A stretch of DNA of 64,000 nucleotides from Geovibrio thiophilus. Its GTDB lineage: Bacteria; Chrysiogenota; Deferribacteres; Deferribacterales; Geovibrionaceae. The notes beneath the pieces are model-generated. The model ran no database searches and had not been told where the DNA came from. It was given only the letters and a program-made list of their open reading frames with translations. Every line of letters starts with the position of its first letter. Positions within the stretch are counted from its first letter, which is position 1. Shown here one piece after another: positions 17,615 to 25,764 of this stretch. Location of the stretch: the NCBI RefSeq assembly GCF_004087915.1, contig NZ_CP035108.1, forward strand, positions 2,852,001-2,916,000, read 5' to 3'. A program made the translations under genes and the position numbers.

Positions 17615-19189
17615 CTAAATCTTTTTGAATGCCAGTATGGTTATATCGTCCTCGAACGGCATTCCGTCGGCGAAGAGTTTAACATCATCCATAATGTTTA
17701 TAATCATCTCGCTCACGGGCAGTTCGCTGAACATCATTATTTTTGAAATCAGCCTGTCATAGCCGTACTGTTCCCTTTGCGCATTCATGGCTTCGTTCAG
17801 TCCGTCTGTGTACATGAACACAATATCGCCTGAGTCTATCTCAAATCCGCCCTGATCGTACTCCACACTGTCAAAAGCGCCTAGGAAAAGCCCCTGCGCC
17901 GTAACTTTGCGGACAAGCATCTCAGATTTGTCATAAAACAGCATGGGGTTGTGTCCCGCACTGGCGAAATTGCATTTGCCGGACTTTGAGTCCAGCACCA
18001 CATAAAACATAGTAACGAAGTCATTTGTGTGTATATTGTCGCAGAGGATTTCGTTCACCATCGCAAGCGCTTCGGAAGAAGCCACTATGTCGTAGGTGTA
18101 CGACCTCATTATAGCTCTTGTTATAGCCATTATAACAGATGCGGGGATTCCGTGCCCGGAAACATCCGCAACACCCAGACCCCAGTAACCGTTGCTCATC
18201 TCTATACAGTCGTAATAATCGCCGCCGGCATGCTCGGCAGGGGTGTAAAAAGCACCGAAATCATAACCTTTTATGGCTGGCAGAACCTCGGGAAGAAGGC
18301 TCGCCTGTATCTCGCCCACCTGCCTGAGTTCCTCATCGATTATTCTCTGTGCTTCCTTGAGCCTTTCGTTCATACGAAGAAGATCCTTGTTCAGAAGCGA
18401 CATCTGCCTCTGCTTCTCCTCAAGGATTGCCTGCTGGCTCTTTATCTCATCAATGAGCTTAAGCTCTTTTGTTGTGTCTCTTATGCTCTCTACAATGTAC
18501 TGATCAAAACGGTTGAAGTTCACAGTGAGCTTTTTTCCGAAGGCTTCCCTGAATGAGCGGGTGATTTTTTTGTCCAGCATGGGGCAGTCCCTGCACTGCT
18601 CTGTGTAGCCGTACATCTCGTAGCATTTTTCGGGTCTGCTGTCCGTGTCCCTCTGTCTGGACATTTCGATCAGATTCTGGTTGGCAATGTTAACTGAGAG
18701 ATCGGGGTTTACCACCATAACGCCTTCATTAAGGGAGTTGACAGTGTTCATTATGAATTTGTGTTCCTTCTCCGTCTCCTTGCGGCGAAGATTCAGGATC
18801 ACGTTGGACGCCTTAAGCTCCTTTGTATGGTGTGTAAGCTTGTCTATAAGCTTTTTTGTGCTTGTGATGTCATCCATGATCTCGGCGTACATACCGTCCG
18901 AGAGCTTCTGGAATTTGGAGGAAAGCAGCTTGCGGAAGCCCCTGTGCGTTATGGTGTCATGCTCTATGTCCACAGCCATTTTGCCGTTTTTCAGAATCTC
19001 AAGCTGACAGTTGGGGCAGGGCTCCAGCCTGTTGAATATGACAAGGTGGCATTTCTTGCCTATCAGCCTGTCAGCAGGCTTCCCCGTTAAATTCTTCATG
19101 GGGGTGCTGCAGAACATGATTTCATACCTGTCATTAACTACCATGACTATTTCGTTCATGTAGTTGAGAATTTCCTGATTAAACTCCAT
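17615..19189 (-). CDS. PAS-domain PP2C-type (SpoIIE/RsbU) serine phosphatase
   Basis: A 524-aa protein. Two PAS domains (about 1-105 and 145-240) each hold a short Cys pair (EPCPNCQLE and QCRDCPML). A coiled coil (about 245-300) follows, then the phosphatase (about 310-524) with metal motifs AGGDYYDCIE, VADVSGHGIPAS and MYTDGLNEAMN. It should dephosphorylate the adjacent STAS proteins. The PAS input is unknown; the Cys pairs might bind metal or a redox signal. It seems to be the first gene of a unit running to cheR. Confidence 0.9.
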   Translation of the reverse strand: MEFNQEILNYMNEIVMVVNDRYEIMFCSTPMKNLTGKPADRLIGKKCHLVIFNRLEPCPNCQLEILKNGKMAVDIEHDTITHRGFRKLLSSKFQKLSDGMYAEIMDDITSTKKLIDKLTHHTKELKASNVILNLRRKETEKEHKFIMNTVNSLNEGVMVVNPDLSVNIANQNLIEMSRQRDTDSRPEKCYEMYGYTEQCRDCPMLDKKITRSFREAFGKKLTVNFNRFDQYIVESIRDTTKELKLIDEIKSQQAILEEKQRQMSLLNKDLLRMNERLKEAQRIIDEELRQVGEIQASLLPEVLPAIKGYDFGAFYTPAEHAGGDYYDCIEMSNGYWGLGVADVSGHGIPASVIMAITRAIMRSYTYDIVASSEALAMVNEILCDNIHTNDFVTMFYVVLDSKSGKCNFASAGHNPMLFYDKSEMLVRKVTAQGLFLGAFDSVEYDQGGFEIDSGDIVFMYTDGLNEAMNAQREQYGYDRLISKIMMFSELPVSEMIINIMDDVKLFADGMPFEDDITILAFKKI

Positions 19190-19244
19190 CTATTCCAGCC
19201 GTGTTTTTTTATTTTCCGCAAAGCCGCCGCAGTCAGTTAGCCTG

Positions 19245-19273
19245 ATTATAGTATAATGAGCAGTCAAAGTTAA
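19245..19273 (-). promoter_or_regulatory. probable promoter of the phosphatase-STAS-cheR unit
   Basis: On the minus strand TTAACT (19268-19273) and a perfect TATAAT (19245-19250) are separated by 17 nt, about 55 bp before the phosphatase start. The rest of the 198-bp gap to the next gene shows no other clear feature. Confidence 0.45.
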
Positions 19274-19387
19274 CAAAGAATACCACTCTTATCAGGAATT
19301 TTCAGGCTTTTCCTTTCAGACCGCAAGCCGCAGTTCAATATTCTTATAACAAAATTCACTATCATTATAAACATCTAAGATAAATTT

Positions 19388-20362
19388 TTACTTCTCGTTC
19401 ATCATAAGAAGGAAGAAGGAGCCGAAAAAGACTATTACCGCTATGGACATATAAAGAAGCTTCCACGCGATTTTCTGAGCCCTCTCCATCAGAGTTACCT
19501 TGTACTCGTCCACTGAGGTTTCCAGACCCTCAAGATACTGAAGTTCAAGTTCCACCTGCTCACGGCTGCGCTTCATTTCGTCTTCGGATTCGTATTCGAT
19601 CACAGCGCCGATATAAATCAGCAGATACTGCAAAAGGGAAAAAAGTCTGGTCTTAACATCGGTAAATTTATCTGTGAAGTTGAAAACGGAAACCTTCAGA
19701 ACCTCAGGCAGAATATCATGCTGAATCTTCTTGAACTTGTCTCTTATATCCGGAGTGATGTTGTTGATGTCTTCCATGCGGTCGACTTCATCAAGAATAC
19801 TCCTTGCCATTTTGGTATATTTTTCGGCAATCATTGTCACTTTGCTTGTGGGAACAGTTACCAGCCCGCGTTCTGTCTGCCTGTTTTTAAGATAATTTTT
19901 CAGAACGGTATACCCGCTGGGAACCCCTTTAGGCTTTCTTTTTTTCTGGTGTTTGTATTTCTTCTTTTTATCAAGGGCGTTTATGGTTTCCATTATATCT
20001 GTCGGAGTGAAAATATAATGTTCCCTGCCGTCCAGAACTTCCTTCTCCTTCTTTTCCAGAGAACCGTTGGTGAAGAAGAACAGCTTAATCACGTTTTCTT
20101 CGTTCATAGTGCGCAGAACATCCGTGCTGATATATGGGTCTATATCTTTTTCCCCGTCAATAACCTCAAGCCAGACAAGGGCATTGTCGTTTTCGTCTTT
20201 TGATGAACGCCATATTTCTATGCGCCGCTTGCCCTGACCGTCGAAAACCGACCTGTGCACCGCAAAATGAAAGTCGTGGAGGATTTCCGTTACCATCTCA
20301 TAAAAATTTTTGAGACTGATGTTATAAAAATCCTCGTACTTTATGTTGTCATCTTCGCTCAT
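19388..20362 (-). CDS. unknown protein with nuclease-like N-terminal fold and C-terminal membrane anchor
   Basis: A 324-aa protein I cannot name. Residues about 20-130 recall the Mrr/restriction-endonuclease-like fold (strand WLEVID, then KLFFFTNGSLEKKEKEVLDG, then YIFTPTDIMETI). The expected (Q/E)xK catalytic pair reads EVI, so it is probably inactive. A basic linker (KKKKYKHQKKRKPKG) leads into a helical region and a single C-terminal membrane segment (about 300-318). It overlaps the OmpA-like gene by 14 nt, which suggests joint expression. Confidence 0.6.
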   Translation of the reverse strand: MSEDDNIKYEDFYNISLKNFYEMVTEILHDFHFAVHRSVFDGQGKRRIEIWRSSKDENDNALVWLEVIDGEKDIDPYISTDVLRTMNEENVIKLFFFTNGSLEKKEKEVLDGREHYIFTPTDIMETINALDKKKKYKHQKKRKPKGVPSGYTVLKNYLKNRQTERGLVTVPTSKVTMIAEKYTKMARSILDEVDRMEDINNITPDIRDKFKKIQHDILPEVLKVSVFNFTDKFTDVKTRLFSLLQYLLIYIGAVIEYESEDEMKRSREQVELELQYLEGLETSVDEYKVTLMERAQKIAWKLLYMSIAVIVFFGSFFLLMMNEK

Positions 20363-21095
20363 AAAGATCCGCTCTCCTGTTCATGGGCTGACCGTCTCTC
20401 ATATTTTCCGCAGCGGGCATGAGCGTGCCCATCCCGTTAGCGGCTATGTTAACGGAAGAGATTCCGTCTGAGACCAGAACAGATTTAAGGTATTCCGCCC
20501 TTTTGCGGGCAAGGTCGAAGTTGCTGTCAAAACGGTTGTTATCCATGACCCGCAGGGTGTCTGTGTGCCCCAGAATAAGGTATTCACCGGAATTGCTGAG
20601 AGATGAAATTTTTGCGCCGAGCTCAGCCGGAACCTCCGCCTGAAACTCGCCTATGCTGAAATACAATGTGCCTATATAAGTGTAGTTATCATCAATGAGA
20701 AGCGCAGGCGAACCTGCGGGCAGAGAAGAACCGAGAGAATCAGCCTGCTGTACCGGCAGGGTTTGTGCTGTTAATGTTTTATCACGCACGGTTCCTGCCG
20801 GGAATTTACTGTTGTCTCCCGTGTAGCGGAATTTATGATCTGCGGAGGGCTCGGGGAGCTCTTTTTCCTCTATCCTGATCAGCTTCCAGCCGTTGAGAAC
20901 GATCTGGCTGCGAGCCTCTTCTATATCCTCCGCACGGACGTGCATTGTGGTAACAGCCGAACTCCCTTCCCGGGTTATGTGAATGAGGAAAAGCTTGCGC
21001 CCGTCGGCGGCGGCTTTCTCAGCGCCACCAGATAAAACGGATATAATTAGAATCGGCAGGAGGATTTTCATAAAGAAGCGGACGGTAGTTTGCAT
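20349..21095 (-). CDS. OmpA-family C-terminal domain protein
   Basis: An N-terminal signal sequence (FFMKILLPILIISVL) is followed by a linker rich in charged residues. The OmpA-like peptidoglycan-binding domain occupies about the last 110 residues (ILGHTDTLRVMDNNRFDSNFDLARKRAEYLK, and the end MNRRADLYERR). The start is uncertain. ATG 21095 gives 248 aa with GGAGG 15 nt upstream; ATG 21071 and a TTG at 21155 are alternatives. All starts lie inside the preceding 108-aa gene. It probably tethers an envelope complex to the cell wall. Confidence 0.75.
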   Translation of the reverse strand: MQTTVRFFMKILLPILIISVLSGGAEKAAADGRKLFLIHITREGSSAVTTMHVRAEDIEEARSQIVLNGWKLIRIEEKELPEPSADHKFRYTGDNSKFPAGTVRDKTLTAQTLPVQQADSLGSSLPAGSPALLIDDNYTYIGTLYFSIGEFQAEVPAELGAKISSLSNSGEYLILGHTDTLRVMDNNRFDSNFDLARKRAEYLKSVLVSDGISSVNIAANGMGTLMPAAENMRDGQPMNRRADLYERR

Positions 21096-21345
21096 TCCCA
21101 AGTCTGTTTTCCTCCAGCGCTTTATTGAAATCATTTCCGGGATATTTCTGAACAACTTTTAGATTCTTGATTATATCGCTTCCGCCGTTATGAAACAGAA
21201 AAGCTTTCGGACCGAGCATGGAGGCGGTCTGAAAGCGGCGGCTCACGGTTGTAACCTCGTAGATATATACAGCGGAGTGCGCTTCCCCCGCGAACAGGAG
21301 AAGCGCCGTAATACTAATGAGCAGCTTTCTGGGCAAGGAGCTCAT
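21019..21345 (-). CDS. small secreted hypothetical protein
   Basis: A 108-aa protein with a clear signal peptide (KLLISITALLLFAGEAHSA) and no family I recognise. The mature part is AVYIYEVTTVSRRF and ends in IRFIWWR. It overlaps the cheA stop by 32 nt at its start and the OmpA-like gene at its end, so it is packed within the same unit. Its small size and export suggest an envelope role with the OmpA-like protein. Confidence 0.55.
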   Translation of the reverse strand: MSSLPRKLLISITALLLFAGEAHSAVYIYEVTTVSRRFQTASMLGPKAFLFHNGGSDIIKNLKVVQKYPGNDFNKALEENRLGNANYRPLLYENPPADSNYIRFIWWR

Positions 21346-23416
21346 CTATCTTATCAAGCATTGTTTGCAGGTTCAATGGCTTAAGAAGGAAAGCGTTTAT
21401 GCCTGCGGCGCTCACTTTCTTCCTGTCCGTAACTTCGGATCTGCCCGAAACCGCAATAATAGGTTTCTCATAGCCTCTTTCCCTTATCGCTCTGGACAGG
21501 TCATATCCGTCCAGATCCGGCATCATTATGTCAGTAACGATGATGTCGGGGTCGTTGCTTTCAAGGTATTTGAGGGCATCCCTTCCTGCTGAGACCTCAT
21601 CGACATTTATCCATCCGGTGGAAGTGAGGAGGCGGTTCATTATCTTCCTGTCAGTGGCGGAATCATCCACAACGAGAACATTCACGCTGTTCGTGTTTTT
21701 CTTAACCGCTCCGGTTTTTTTCTTTTTCCGTGAGCGTCTGGGCATTTTACCTGCTATATCAATAACACCCGCCACGTCAATGATAAGCCTGACACGTCCG
21801 TCGCCCATGATTGTGGCTCCGGCTATGCCTGCATTGCCGCCGAGATATTCACCCAAGGACTTGATAACTATCTCTTCCTGCCCGACAAGCTTGTCGACTA
21901 TGAAGCCGAGCTTCTTCTCCGCGAGACCGACAACGACAACGTATATGTCGTCCTTGTATGAGCCTTCAAGCTCATATATTTCGTCAAGGCGGAGAAGGCT
22001 GAGAACTGAATCCCTGAGTTTAAGAACCTCTCTGCCCTCAAAGTTGTGAACTTCCTTGAGGTTAATGCGCACAGTCTCAACAACCGAAACAAGGGGAATA
22101 GCGAATGTCTCTCCTGAAACATCCACAAGCAAAGCCTGAATAATGGCAAGCGTAAGAGGAAGTTTAAGGCGGAAGCGTGTCCCGTGTCCGAGTTCTGATT
22201 CTATATTTATGATACCGTTAAGTTTTTCAATGTTTGTTTTGACAACGTCCATCCCCACGCCGCGTCCGGAAATGCTGGTGATTTTTTCCGCAGTGGAGAA
22301 GCCGGGTTTGAAAATAAGGTTGAAAGCGCCCTCGTTATCAAGGTTTTTCGCTTCCTCAGCGGTAATTACTCCCTTTTCCACGGCTTTCTTCTTGAGCTTG
22401 GCAGGATCCATACCTTTACCGTCGTCCCTGATTTCAACCACTATGTGGTTGCCCTCATGGTAAGCGGAGAGGTGGACTGTGCCCTTAATCGGCTTACCCG
22501 CCTTTCTTCTCTCGTCAGGACCCTCAACACCGTGGTCAACGGCGTTTCTGATCATGTGGATAAGCGGATCGCCTATCTCTTCCACGACGGACTTGTCAAG
22601 CTCTGTTTCCTCACCGGTGATGACAAGCTCAATCTCCTTGTTTTTCTCTCTGGAGAGGTCACGCACCATGCGGGGAAACTTGTTGAAGACTTTGCCGATG
22701 GGTACCATTCTTGTCTTCATCACCGCAAGCTGAAGCTCGGTTGTGATGAGTCCTATCTGGGAGGTGGTTTCCATGAGCTGTTCAATAAGGAATTCGCCTT
22801 CAAATTTCTTTTCAAGCTCGCCGGAGATCTGACCTATTCTGTTTCTGCTGAGAACAAGCTCACCCACAAGGTTCATGAGTGAGTCAAGTCTTGAGACATC
22901 CACACGGATAGTCTGCTCTATGGACATAGCGGCTTTTTTGACCTGATTTACGTCATTGTCGGCACGTTTGCCGGAAGGGGCGGGAGCGGATGTCTTCCCT
23001 TCGGCGGTACCGTCTATTTCGTCAAAGTTGCCCTCATTGGCAAGTTTGAGTTTTTTAACTGTCTCATCTATTTTTGCAGTGTTTTTTCCCGCTTTTATAT
23101 CGGCGAGAATATGCTTGGTCACATCCACAAATTCAAGGAGAATATCCATGATAACAGCGTTGACCCGCATTTCGTTTTTACGGAGTTTGTTGAGAATCTC
23201 TTCAGCGTGGTGGGTAAGATTCGCCATTTTGTCAAACCCGAGGAAGGACGAGGCTCCCTTCATGGTGTGGGCAGCGCGGAAAATCTTGTTAAGGAGGTCG
23301 AGATCATTTTTGCTGTTCTCAAGCTCAACAAGGTCATGGTCGAGACTTTCTATAATTTCATCTGTTTCAAGAATAAAATCCTGTACAAGATCCTGCATGT
23401 CGCCGATGCCGTCCAT
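21314..23416 (-). CDS. cheA: chemotaxis histidine kinase CheA with C-terminal receiver
   Basis: CheA passes receptor signals to CheY and CheB. Domains in its 700 aa: an Hpt domain (about 1-110, phospho-site H50 in AAHTMKGAS), a short linker without an obvious CheY-docking P2 domain, dimerisation (about 165-230), an HATPase (about 235-415, HMIRNAVDHGVE, DDGKGMD, GRGVGMDVV), a CheW-like domain (about 420-550), and an added receiver (about 575-700, with DIIVTDIMMPDLDG). The receiver is not standard for CheA and may act as a phosphate sink or feedback site. No cheW lies in the window. Confidence 0.96.
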   Translation of the reverse strand: MDGIGDMQDLVQDFILETDEIIESLDHDLVELENSKNDLDLLNKIFRAAHTMKGASSFLGFDKMANLTHHAEEILNKLRKNEMRVNAVIMDILLEFVDVTKHILADIKAGKNTAKIDETVKKLKLANEGNFDEIDGTAEGKTSAPAPSGKRADNDVNQVKKAAMSIEQTIRVDVSRLDSLMNLVGELVLSRNRIGQISGELEKKFEGEFLIEQLMETTSQIGLITTELQLAVMKTRMVPIGKVFNKFPRMVRDLSREKNKEIELVITGEETELDKSVVEEIGDPLIHMIRNAVDHGVEGPDERRKAGKPIKGTVHLSAYHEGNHIVVEIRDDGKGMDPAKLKKKAVEKGVITAEEAKNLDNEGAFNLIFKPGFSTAEKITSISGRGVGMDVVKTNIEKLNGIINIESELGHGTRFRLKLPLTLAIIQALLVDVSGETFAIPLVSVVETVRINLKEVHNFEGREVLKLRDSVLSLLRLDEIYELEGSYKDDIYVVVVGLAEKKLGFIVDKLVGQEEIVIKSLGEYLGGNAGIAGATIMGDGRVRLIIDVAGVIDIAGKMPRRSRKKKKTGAVKKNTNSVNVLVVDDSATDRKIMNRLLTSTGWINVDEVSAGRDALKYLESNDPDIIVTDIMMPDLDGYDLSRAIRERGYEKPIIAVSGRSEVTDRKKVSAAGINAFLLKPLNLQTMLDKIDELLAQKAAH

Positions 23417-23550
23417 ATAGGAACCTCCTTAATGTTTACCCGTTATAACCGCCGCCGAAAGGGGAGGCATTTTGTGTCTGAAAGTAAGATAACTGCCGGG
23501 AAAATTACTTCAAGACAATTTACAGTCGAAAGTTACGCAAGCACATTTAG

Positions 23551-23774
23551 CCTGTCTCGCAAAACAGCCGAATATTTATATACCGAACTCCGTCTGATGA
23601 TAGTTCTAAAAAAACTGCGTCCTGCATTTTTTTCTCACTCGCAGCCGACGAAGCCAAGCTTCTTGCTGCTCTCGCTCCGTTATGCGTTCCTCACATACGT
23701 TCCGGTACGCACTCCGCAGGCACATCCATGTGCCCTGTCTCGCAAAACAGCCGAATATTTATATACCGAACTCC
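23551..23774 (-). repeat. structured repeat element D, single element between 41-bp direct repeats of the cheZ 3' end
   Basis: The 41 bp that cover the last codons and stop of cheZ plus its 3' flank (23734-23774) recur at 23551-23591, with a 142-bp element between them (period 183). Read on the minus strand the element opens with hairpin I (GGCAC-ATGGAT-GTGCC). A long middle follows with the arms AAGAAGC and GCTTCGT. Hairpin III comes next (A-rich arm, TGC-AGGAC-GCA, T-rich arm), and the element ends GAACTATCATCAGAC. It matches the plan of arrays A, B and C but has a longer middle. The rest of 23417-23550 shows no feature that I can name. Confidence 0.9.
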
Positions 23775-24397
23775 TTGAGCAGCTCGTCGACGAGATTCTG
23801 GTTCTCCATTATACCGTCTTTTGCCTTAAGTTTCTCAAGGGTTTCAACATCAATTTTTCTATCTTTAACCCCGAGCATGAGCACGAGGTGGGTAAGCCTT
23901 TCCTGAAGATCGTATATGATCTTAATAAGTTTATCGATTTTCTGCTTGGTTATGTCCTGAAATTCGAGGGAAGATATTATATCGAAACTGACATCCTGTC
24001 CGGCGGTGCCTTTATCTCTCAGACGGTCAAGGATACCGTTTATTTTGCTGAAATCGCCGTCTTCGACGTATTTTTTCAGGCTGCCGAGATTTTCTTTAAT
24101 ATCGTCTATGTTGAAGTTGATTTTGTCCACACATTCAAGAACGTTTTCGGAAGCTTCCTTTGAATCATGTATCACACTGTGAAGAATGCTCTCGAAACCG
24201 GGCAGATCTTCATAGGCATCTTCAACAGCGCTGCTGACGGTCTGCAACTTTTTGACCGCCCTGCTGAAATATTCCGCGATATGAAAGAGTTCGCTCTCGG
24301 GATTGACGTCTATTCCTACAACGTCGTAGTTTCCGTTACTGATGTTTCTTGCAATATCAAGAAGCTCATTAACGTCCTTAAAATTGTTCATAATCAC
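23759..24397 (-). CDS. cheZ: protein phosphatase CheZ
   Basis: CheZ removes phosphate from CheY-P. The 212-aa helical protein has the core motif SSLEFQDITKQKIDKLI, where the Gln of FQD is catalytic in the family. Its C-terminal tail (QNLVDELLKEFGI) matches the CheY-binding helix of enterobacterial CheZ. It overlaps cheY by 4 nt. Its last codons are included in the direct repeat of element D. Confidence 0.93.
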   Translation of the reverse strand: MIMNNFKDVNELLDIARNISNGNYDVVGIDVNPESELFHIAEYFSRAVKKLQTVSSAVEDAYEDLPGFESILHSVIHDSKEASENVLECVDKINFNIDDIKENLGSLKKYVEDGDFSKINGILDRLRDKGTAGQDVSFDIISSLEFQDITKQKIDKLIKIIYDLQERLTHLVLMLGVKDRKIDVETLEKLKAKDGIMENQNLVDELLKEFGI

Positions 24398-24771
24398 AGA
24401 CCCAGAAGTTTGTCTATCTTCTCTTTAAGCGTATCAGGGGTAAAGGGTTTTACCACATAGTTGTTTACACCGCTTCTGAGTGCGGTGAGAATGTCTTCCT
24501 TGGCAGCCTCGGTTGTTACCATAAGAATCGGCATTGTTTTGTACTCTTCTTTGGATCTCAGAGTTTTAACAAAAGTAAGACCGTCCATTTCCGGCATATT
24601 CCAGTCGGTAATAACAACATCAACTTTGTTTTTCGCCATGACATCAAGAGCCTCCACACCGTTCCCGGCTTCCAGTATGTTTGAGAAGCCAAGCTTGAGA
24701 AGAGTATTTTTAATTATCCTTCTCATAGTGGAAGAGTCGTCCACTGTTATTACAACGTGATGATGAGCCAT
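24394..24771 (-). CDS. cheY: chemotaxis response regulator CheY
   Basis: A 125-aa stand-alone receiver that binds FliM/FliN when phosphorylated and sets flagellar rotation. The acidic pair is in VDDSSTMRR, the phospho-Asp in VVITDWNMPEMDG, and the Thr and Lys positions in MVTTEA and VVKPFT. A good site (GGCGGAGG) precedes the ATG. A promoter with TTGACA lies just upstream. Confidence 0.96.
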   Translation of the reverse strand: MAHHHVVITVDDSSTMRRIIKNTLLKLGFSNILEAGNGVEALDVMAKNKVDVVITDWNMPEMDGLTFVKTLRSKEEYKTMPILMVTTEAAKEDILTALRSGVNNYVVKPFTPDTLKEKIDKLLGL

Positions 24772-24802
24772 TCAATCCTCCGCCTTGAGATGTCATAATA
24801 GC

Positions 24803-24832
24803 ATATTATTTATATTATAACACCAATGTCAA
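24803..24832 (-). promoter_or_regulatory. probable sigma-70-type promoter for cheY-cheZ
   Basis: On the minus strand a perfect TTGACA (24827-24832) and TAATAT (24803-24808) are 18 nt apart, in the 57-bp gap between fliN and cheY. The -35 overlaps the fliN stop. The spacer also contains TATAAT close to the -35. Confidence 0.5.
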
Positions 24833-25764
24833 TCCTTTAATTTCTTCAATCTCTCTGCCCTGCTTACGATTTCCTTGATGCGGAAACCGAAGTAGCCGTC
24901 AACAATTACGACTTCGCCGCGGGCTATTACCTTATTGTTAACAACAAGTTCAACCGACTCATCCGCCGATTCGTCGAGCTCCACTATGTTTCCGGATCCC
25001 ATAGTAAGTATATCCTTAAGAAACATCCTTGTAGAGCCCATTTTAACACTTACCGGAACATCGATGTCCAGCAGCATGTCCATGTTCTGTCCGCCGGAGA
25101 TTCCGCCGCCTATGGAGCCCATGGAGTCGCCCGTTCTGTCGTCCGGGTCATCGGGAAAAGTAAAGGCCGTGGCAAAGTCAGGCTCTTCATCCGATGCGCC
25201 GCTGCCGGAGCTTCCGCTCTTCCCTGAGAAAAGGGAAAGCAGATCCTCATCCATGAAAAAACGCATTGCGGTCTTACGCTCGCCGATAGTGAACTTCATA
25301 TCGGCTATAAAATAGCTCTCAGACTGGAAGAGAGCGGAATTCTCGTTCTTAAGTACATCGTCAACCTTAAAGCTGACTTTTTTTCCAAGCCTTTCCTCAA
25401 TGGGAACGGTTACAGACGCAAGAAGCTGCTGGCAGAGCTCTTTTACGGCATCAGGGTCGTCCTCTCCGAGTTCGTCTGTGCCTTCGGAATCCATCATCAG
25501 CATCAGTGCGGCGAGCATGGTTATATCCTTGGTGTAGAAAAACAGCCCCGCGTCAAAGCCCGACTTTTCCTCAGTCACCGGAACAGCCGTCTGCGCCTCG
25601 TAGCCGTACATGAGTTCCTCAGCGCTGCCTGCATAGGCATCCGAGAGAGATATGCTTATCTCTTTATCAAACATGCTGCCGAAGGTTGAGGCAAACATGT
25701 CTGTTATAACTCCAGTAAAAGCGGCGTACTTGCCTTTATCCAGTTCTTTCCTCATTACCTTCAT
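24829..25764 (-). CDS. fliN: flagellar motor switch protein FliN (FliY-like, long form)
   Basis: Part of the C-ring that reverses rotation and docks export substrates. The 311-aa length exceeds plain FliN. About residues 1-190 form a CheC/FliY-like region (MYGYEAQTAVPV, DPDAVKELCQQLLASV). A linker rich in Gly, Ser and Asp follows, and then a C-terminal SpoA domain (MLLDIDVPVSVKMG... ARGEVVIVDGYFGFRI). The conserved ExxGNE-type phosphatase motif of FliY is not clear. It overlaps the fliM end by 29 nt; an ATG at 25755 would shorten the overlap. Confidence 0.88.
   Translation of the reverse strand: MKVMRKELDKGKYAAFTGVITDMFASTFGSMFDKEISISLSDAYAGSAEELMYGYEAQTAVPVTEEKSGFDAGLFFYTKDITMLAALMLMMDSEGTDELGEDDPDAVKELCQQLLASVTVPIEERLGKKVSFKVDDVLKNENSALFQSESYFIADMKFTIGERKTAMRFFMDEDLLSLFSGKSGSSGSGASDEEPDFATAFTFPDDPDDRTGDSMGSIGGGISGGQNMDMLLDIDVPVSVKMGSTRMFLKDILTMGSGNIVELDESADESVELVVNNKVIARGEVVIVDGYFGFRIKEIVSRAERLKKLKD

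Noticed and set aside
23111..24163. 350-codon plus-strand frame over cheA, element D and cheZ
   Set aside because: It is antisense to two certain genes and its text has no recognisable domain.
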